Below are positions 57,927 through 64,000 of a stretch of DNA of 64,000 nucleotides, one piece after another (positions within the stretch are counted from its first letter, which is position 1; each line of letters opens with the position of its first letter). Source of the DNA: Datura wrightii (lineage: Eukaryota; Streptophyta; Magnoliopsida; Solanales; Solanaceae); contig JASDFA010000016.1 in the NCBI GenBank assembly GCA_035772735.1, forward strand, positions 147,386,501-147,450,500, in the 5' to 3' direction. Both the position numbers and the translations under genes were made by a program. The notes beneath the pieces are model-generated. The model was not told where the DNA came from, ran no database searches, and worked only from the letters and a program-made list of their open reading frames with translations.

Positions 57927-59640
57927 AGTAGTTAGGTGCTGGGTGTGCTGTTATGTATGTATGTCCTAATCTGTTGTTGTGCCGTGAACAAATTTTTCTA
58001 ACCCTGTGATTTGTGATTGTAAGTTGTTGTTCTGTATTGCAAATATATGTGAACCTGTTGTGTGTTGCTGAATGTTACTAGCTGATTTTGTACATATTTT
58101 TGTTATCGAATTGATTGATATTTTTGTTAATTGAAATGATTGATATTTTTAAAATTTTTTCAATTCTTGGGTTTCTTGGCGTTTGTTTTCGGTTCTTTTA
58201 CCGAGGTGGTCCCATTGAACCGAATTCATAGTTAGTGACCGTTCCCTATGATGGATGGATGACGACCTTCTTAAGGGAAATCTAGTCGTTAGGAGTAGAT
58301 TTTTCAATTATTTTTCAGTTGTTTTTCTTTTTTTTGGGTTGCATCCCAAAACCTATAGTTACTTTATGGTTGCGGAATTAGGGTTGCGTGTCATACGTGA
58401 TATGTGAAATGCAAAGGTGATTCGTATGAAAGCATGCAACTTTGTAAATATGTTGAGATACCTAGGTCATAGAGTTCGATTCAGTGTGATTGAGGCATAA
58501 TTTGAATTCCTGTAATTAGCTGATCGAAGAGTCTGTGAATATATCTTGAATTGAGCATGTGCAATAAGTGTGAAGTGAGGTTTTGTTATTCCATGCTATT
58601 GTGAAGTGTCTAGAACTTGCCTGGTGTGTGTACAAAATGAAATGAAGGAGGTGTATTGTAGGAAAGGATGTAGGCATTTCTTTGTTTTTAACCGAAAGTT
58701 TCTATTTTTCATTATCATACCCACCTGGATTGTGTACCCTAGTCAGCCCGTTGAGCCTTTAGCCTATTAATTTTTTTCTGTCGTCAAAAAGTGTAAACTG
58801 AGCTTAATCCCTTCTTTTCATTAGCCGTAAGTTTGATCCAAAACTCTTAAGCGCTTAAGAAGAGAAAATCATTTTTCCAAAGTGTCAAAGAGTGAGAATG
58901 GTGAAAAGAAAAGAAAAGCAGAGTGATGAAGGAAAAGAAAAGGTTGAAGGTGCACTTGTTATAAATAAACTATAATGAAGGTGCATGAATAATCTTTGTG
59001 TTGTGTCAAGTGTGCTTAATAAGATGGGCCAAACTAAAGAAATACTTCAAAAATGGGAGGATGAAGAAAGAAACAATGTCCATGAGTTTGATGGGATGTG
59101 TTGAAAAGGCGCTTAAGGATGCTAGTGGCTATTATTGGTTAGCCCAATACTTACTAGTTCCGTAGCTTCCATTACAACCCGTTAAAGACCTACGTGATCT
59201 TACATCACACTTCTTTATATTAGTGAAGTAGTACACTAAAGGCAAGCTTATGGGTCATGACATGATGCATGTGAAGTCTTTTGGGAGAGAGAGCGAGATT
59301 GTGTTTATATGCCCCTGCTTGAAATTTTGTGAGTTCATATAATCAAAAAGGGGAAATTCTCTTGTGTTGTGAGGGCACATGCTTGATGAGAGATTAACTT
59401 TCGTGTCGGATGTCTTGATCAGCTGATTTGCATGAGTTTGCCAATATCGAGAGTCGATTCTTAAGTCTAGGAGGTCTTGATGTATTGAAGGTCATTGCAT
59501 TGATAGGACCATGCATGTTTTCTTGATGATTTGCTGTATTTAATAATCGGTATGACCGTAACCTAAATTGTCGAACCAAAGTAGCGAGGGTGGGATGTAA
59601 ATTGCATGAGGTGTAAGATTGTTGTTCGAGGACGAACAAG
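57927..59640 (+). other. 3' noncoding region of element D
   Basis: About 1.7 kb without a gene; aligned with B and C. Palindrome CTTAAGCGCTTAAG at 58846-58859. Confidence 0.7.
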
Positions 59641-59659
59641 GATTTAAGTGTGGGGTAAG
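59641..59659 (+). other. Polypurine tract of element D
   Basis: GATTTAAGTGTGGGGTAAG directly before the 3' LTR at 59660. Confidence 0.85.
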
Positions 59660-61081
59660 TGATCTTGGGCAAATTTATATGCCCAAGTGATACTCAAAGG
59701 TGTCATTTTAGCCTTGTTTATCTATCAATGTTTATATATTCTCATCTGATTGGTAATAAAATGTGAATTTATACTAACCAACATGATTAGCATTGTTTTG
59801 CAGGAAAAATGTAATTTCGGGAAGCTAAAATGCATGTTGGAAAAGATCAGGTTTGGACTCGGATGCGAGCAAGGGACAAGGCATTGGAAAGCACAAAATA
59901 AAGGGGCTCCGCGATGGAGCCGTGTCACGCTACCATCACGGAGGCCTTCTGCTTGGAGAGGGAATTTTCAGCCTAATTCCAGTGAGGGTACGCGATAGGT
60001 CCGTGGCACGGTAGCATGGCTCCGCGTTGCACGCTGTGCCACGTTGGGCCTTATTTCCTGGACCCCCAGTTTCCAGTGAGGGTCCGTGTCGGTAGCGTGT
60101 CGCGGAGGCAGTGCTCCGCGATGCACTCCGTGACACGTTGCTTGTTATTTTGGGACAAATTCCCACTAGTATAAATAGAACACTTAGGTTCATTTTTCAA
60201 TATTCTGACTTGGTGGAGCAAGAACGTGGGTTACAGGAAGTTGAGGGGACGAAATTATCAGGGTTTTTCTCTCTTTCTTCCTCCTTGAATTATATTGCTC
60301 GTATGTTTAACACTCATTTAACGATGTTTAATCCACAAATGAGTGGCTAATTCATCTTCTTGCTGAGGTTAAGAACACTTGTACTGAAATGTTATTATTG
60401 ATTCTTTGGTTTTTCATCTTTTCTTCCATGGTTGTTCTATTAATTCTTGTTCTTACTGCATTAATGTGTGGCCTACGTTAATGTACATCTAAAATGTCCG
60501 GTTTCACTCGAGAGAGCAAGAAATTGGAAAGTTGTGAATTAATAGGATATGATCTTTTCTTAGTTTGGGAAAACTGAGAATTGATTTACCTTCAGGATAG
60601 AAGTATACCTGAAAGTCGTATTAGTCAATTTAGGAATCGGTTTTGTATGGCTAGAACATGAATTGCATTTAATCACAAAAATGTCGGTGGATAGTTCATG
60701 ATTCTTAAGTGGGGTTAAATACGAGAGTTTTAATCCCTTAGCAATAATTCTTGACTAGCAACCGGAGGAAAAGGCTAACCAAATTATATCGACAATTAAT
60801 TTCATTACATGTTCGTTTAACCTCAGCATGCTCACATTCATAGTTCAGACTCACATTAGATAATTGTTTAGACTTAGCATAATTATTAGAAATCAAAAAT
60901 ATCAAACTCTTGGTTACACTGTTGTCTGCATTGTTAGAATTGAAATATAGAACACTTGAGCAGATTGCAGTTCATCCCAGTCCCTGTGTGATCGATACTT
61001 GGCTTACTTAAGCCACTTTACTACTTGTTCGACCACATGCACTTGCGTGTAGTTATATACCCATATAACGCGAGACGAACA
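59660..61081 (+). repeat. 3' LTR of element D (1422 bp)
   Basis: TGATCTTGGGC start and ACGAACA end; TATA box 60170-60178. About 96.6% identical to the 5' LTR by eye. Confidence 0.95.
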
Positions 61082-61086
61082 GTGGG

Positions 61087-62155
61087 AAGAGCTAAATATG
61101 GACTTTATTATGGATCTTCCTCGGACTCGTCGACAACATGACTCTATATAGGTGGTAGTAGACTGGATGACTAAGTCAGCACATTTCCTCCCAATCGAAA
61201 CCAAAGATTCAGCTAAGGATTATGCTAAGCTTTACATTGGGGAACTGGTCAAACTTCATGGGGTACCCTTTTCCATTATTTCAGACAAGGGAGCCCAGTT
61301 CACCTCCTATTTCTAGAAGTCTTTTCAGAAGGGACTTGTCACTCAGGTCAAGCTCAGTATAGCTTTTCACCCACAGACAGATGGGCAAGCTGAGCAGACT
61401 ATTCAGACTCTAGAGGATATGCTAAGAGCGTGTGCGGTCAATTTTAAGGGTAATTGGGATGACCATCTGCCTCTTATCGAATTTGCGTACAACAACAACT
61501 ACCTTTCTAGCATTCAGATGGCCCTGTTTGAGGCATTGTCTGGTAGGAGGTGTAGATCTCCTATAGGATGATTTGAAGTTGGTGAAGCTACGTTGATAGG
61601 GCCAGACTTGGTTCATGAGGCAATGCATAAAGTTCAGCTCATCCAAGAAAGGTTAAAAACAGCTCAGAGCCTCCTTAAATCTTATGTGGATGTGCAGAGA
61701 AGTGAGTTGGAGTTTACTGTTGATGATTGGGCGTACCTGAAAATTTCACCCATGAAAGGGGTGATAAGGTTTTGAAAGAAGGGGAAGCTCAGTCCAAGGT
61801 ATGTGGGACCTTATAGGATTTTGAGGTGTATCGATAAGGTAGCCTATGAGCTAGAGTTACCTTCAGAACTAGTAGTTGTACATCCAGTTTTCCATGTAAC
61901 ACTTTTGAAAAAGTGTATCGAAGATCCAACCTCTATGGTGCCACTGGATAATGTGGCAATCAAGGATAGCCTCACCTATGAGGAGGTTTCCTGTTCAAAT
62001 CCTAAACCGATAGGTTCGTAGATTGACGAATAAGGAAATAGCTTCAGTCAAGGTTTTATGAAGGAATTAGCAAGTTGAAGGAGCTATGTGGGAGGCTGAG
62101 GCAGATATGAGGGCCAAATACCCACACTTGTTCTCTACCGACTCTATTGCAGTTT
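61087..62155 (+). pseudogene. Element E pol, part 2: integrase catalytic core and chromodomain-like tail
   Basis: Continues the frame cut at 51330: EELNMDF (first catalytic Asp), then SIISDKGAQFTSYF (second Asp), HPQTDGQAEQTIQTLEDMLR (catalytic Glu region), and FEALSGRRCRSPIG. After stops near 61320, 61570 and 61773 it reads SPRYVGPYRILRC and HPVFHVTLLKKCIEDPTS, then a chromodomain-like EGAMWEAEADMRAKYPHLFS ending with a stop at 62154. Joins cDNA to target DNA in intact relatives; here inactivated. Confidence 0.87.
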
Positions 62156-62387
62156 GATATGTGAATTTTTTTTTAAGACCTGAGTAATTTGTTGAATTTA
62201 GTTCATATCTAAATTTTCTTTCTGACTTCGGTTGTGTTTATGAAAAGCAAAATTCAGTTCAGTTATATTCTCCAAATTCGAGTAGCCACTTCGGTCATTT
62301 TAAAGTTAAATGAGCAGTATTTAAATGTTTTGATTGTGATATTTCTGGTTTCTATAAGTTTTCTAACATTCAAGGATGAATGTTTCC

Positions 62388-62400
62388 AAGGGGGAGATAT
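62388..62400 (+). other. Polypurine tract of element E
   Basis: AAGGGGGAGATAT, identical to that of F, abutting the 3' LTR. Confidence 0.87.
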
Positions 62401-64000
62401 TGTAATGCCCCAGAAGCTCAAAATAAATATCTGGGACTTAATTCAAAAAATCTAGAAAACTACAGAAAAGTTGCGAAACGACCAACCTGACGGGTCGTTT
62501 AGGGACCCAACGACTCGTCAGGTTAGTCGTGAGAAGGATTCCAAGAATATGTTTTAGTGTTCCTAACAAACGACTCCACGAGTCATTGTCAGGCAACACG
62601 ACTCATTAAACCGCCCGTTGCCAAGCCAGATTTTTAGAATTTGAGAAGTAGACAGTGTACTTAACGGGTGGTCGCCACGGGTCGTCATCAGTGGGAACGT
62701 GACCAGTGACAAGCCTTGTATTAATTTCCCAGGGGGTGAGACAATGTGGTCGGCGACTCGTGACCACGAGTCGTGTCCAGTGACTACGACTCGTTAAGTC
62801 ACTCGAGGTCACCTACTGGAGTTTCAAGGCAATGTACCTTACGGGCATGACCACGAGTCATTTGCAGACACCACGACTCGCTTGGTCAGCCGTTAGGAGC
62901 ACCTAACAGTTTTTCCTAGCAAATTTTTGAGGACTATTTAGTAAATTTCTATTCTTAAAGGCATTAAACCACGCTGTTGAAGCACCAGTTTCAGATGTTT
63001 TAGTGGGGGTAATGGGTTCTTTTCCTCATTCCCCACTCAAACTTCCTAGAAACAGAACGCAGAGTTCCTCTCAGAGCAGTTCAGAGCTTCAAACTAGGGC
63101 AGATCCTTCTTCTTCAATTCTCTAGCAATTCCTCCAGGCTTTTTCATCAAGTATGTGGGGTTTTAGCAAGGGGATTGTTCTTCCCTTGTGACCCCAAGAT
63201 TCTCTTCAGTTTCTTCTAGTAATTCTAAGCCCTGAATTTTCGAGTATGAGAAATCGTCATGTTTATTTTTGTTAAATTCACTTAGAATGGTGTCCATATT
63301 TATTGGTGATATAATCTTCACCAGTTCCTCACCAGTTTATCAATATTATTACAAAAGTGAATATGAGCCCTAATCTTTGAGTAAAGGTTCTTGCTCCTTG
63401 AGTTTTTCTTTTGTGAAGGAACAATTCTTTGGGATGAATTCTTTGATTTTCTTGCTATTCGCATATGTTGATAAATATCCCATGAATGAGAATGATTTTT
63501 TCACTATTGAATGAAACTCCCAAATTCATGAAATTTGCCTTTTAGTATGATTTATCCGTGTTGTCGGCATGAATGATCTCTCTATTAGCTGTTTAGAAAT
63601 TTAGTTAGTTAGAATACATAACTATATCAGTCTAGTCTTAGTCAGAACCATATTTGTCTAGCGTCAATCAGATTTTAGCAACCTCAGTGTTTTCTAGAAA
63701 ATTTGGACTGATCAATTTGACTCCAGTTTATTTTTGAGGTGTCAGTGGTTCCTCCCAATTTTAGGACTCAAATTTGGATTTAAGATATTTGGTACATTAG
63801 GTGGTCATGACATTCAGTTATAGCTCTGGCAAGCCGCAGGACCCCAGTTCAGTTATTAGATGTTCTTTGACGGTTATAACGCTTCTAAATAAGTAGCTCT
63901 GAACGGTCTTAGTTTCAGAATTTGGTCCGATAAGACTCTTAGGGTACATGCAGTTATTCATTCCTGACTAGTCTTGGACCCTTGTTTTGAGTTATCAGCC
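62401..64000 (+). repeat. 3' LTR of element E, cut by window end
   Basis: TGTAATGCCCC start; aligned with 45076-about 46690 of the 5' LTR. Dense ACGACTCGT/CACGAGTCGTG motifs at about 62500-62890. No gene. Confidence 0.88.

Larger units (their letters stand above)
51331..61081 (+). mobile_element. Element D: complete non-autonomous Athila-like element, gag-protease type
   Basis: 9751 bp, LTRs 51331-52753 and 59660-61081, tRNA-Asp primer site, gag-protease, stem-loop, hairpins, predicted intron, ORF2, polypurine tract. Perfect duplication GTGGG at 51326-51330 and 61082-61086; the integrase frame of E continues across it (TWKW before, EELNMDF after). About 49 LTR differences by eye. No RT, RNase H or integrase. 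Its four coding breaks are all in-frame TAG codons. Confidence 0.95.
45076..64000 (+). mobile_element. Element E: Tekay/Del-type LTR retrotransposon, extends past window
   Basis: 5' LTR 45076-47600, initiator-Met primer site, gag, protease, RT, RNase H, integrase (split by element D at 51331-61081), chromodomain-like tail, polypurine tract 62388-62400 and a 3' LTR from 62401 running out of the window. CCGAC at 45071-45075 is the candidate left duplication. The two LTR starts differ at roughly one base in eleven over the first 130 bp, so it is clearly older than B-D. Inserted in element J. Confidence 0.9.

Noticed and set aside
1..64000. CRISPR array, rRNA, tRNA genes or bacterial operons
   Set aside because: None seen; repeats are LTRs, hairpins and microsatellites of a plant genome.

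Overview
The window looks like gene-poor plant heterochromatin made almost entirely of nested transposable elements. The plant assignment rests on three things. The LTR retrotransposons carry primer-binding sites matching the 3' ends of plant tRNA-Asp and initiator tRNA-Met. The coding remnants are of the Tekay/Del (chromovirus) and Athila-like Ty3/Gypsy types. A third protein resembles the 'putative plant transposon protein' domain. The style of the LTRs suggests Solanaceae, possibly a large pepper-like genome, but that is inference. I see no intact host gene, no RNA gene and no CRISPR array.

Layout from left to right. (1) 1-5956: element A, minus strand, a non-autonomous Athila-like element cut by the left window edge. 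(2) 5957-6922 and 31503-about 32190: one old antisense Tekay-type LTR (G), split by element F. (3) 6923-31502: Tekay-type element F, plus strand, flanked by the duplication ATTCC. Its 5' LTR, gag and start of protease are collapsed by a deletion, and its integrase gene is split at 10013/28357 by element C. (4) 10014-28356: element C (gag-protease type). Its 5' LTR is in turn split at 10288/18757 by element B (10289-18756; zinc-knuckle ORF1 type), with a perfect CTGCC target duplication. (5) about 32190-33392: sense LTR fragment lying head-to-head with G. (6) 33393-36499: probable CACTA (En/Spm) remnant. (7) about 36660-40905: two further LTRs, K (Tat/Ogre-like) and I (Tekay-like). (8) 40906-41404: short unassigned stretch. 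(9) 41405-45075: minus-strand element J, a diverged relative of A-D, interrupted by (10) Tekay-type element E (45076 to beyond 64000). (11) 51331-61081: element D (gag-protease type), inserted in E's integrase with a perfect GTGGG duplication.

The most interesting object is the A/B/C/D family. All four share about 1.42-kb LTRs beginning TGATCTTGG, a tRNA-Asp primer site where visible, a conserved 3' half, and a roughly 406-codon ORF2 with a basic N-terminus and very acidic C-terminus. None encodes reverse transcriptase, RNase H or integrase. Two different 5' coding modules occupy the same slot between shared boundaries: a gag plus pepsin-like protease (C, D), or a 312-315-residue double-zinc-knuckle/coiled-coil protein (A, B). 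ORF2 has its own upstream region with GC-rich hairpins like those in the LTR, and a predicted intron of about 700 nt ending just before its ATG. Polypurine-tract-like motifs occur before and after ORF2 as well as at the true 3' LTR border. A's ORF1 is fully open. Every other coding region is broken by stops or frameshifts.

My by-eye count of LTR differences gives about 26/1431 for B, about 41/1426 for C and about 49/1423 for D. B being younger than C agrees with B sitting inside C.
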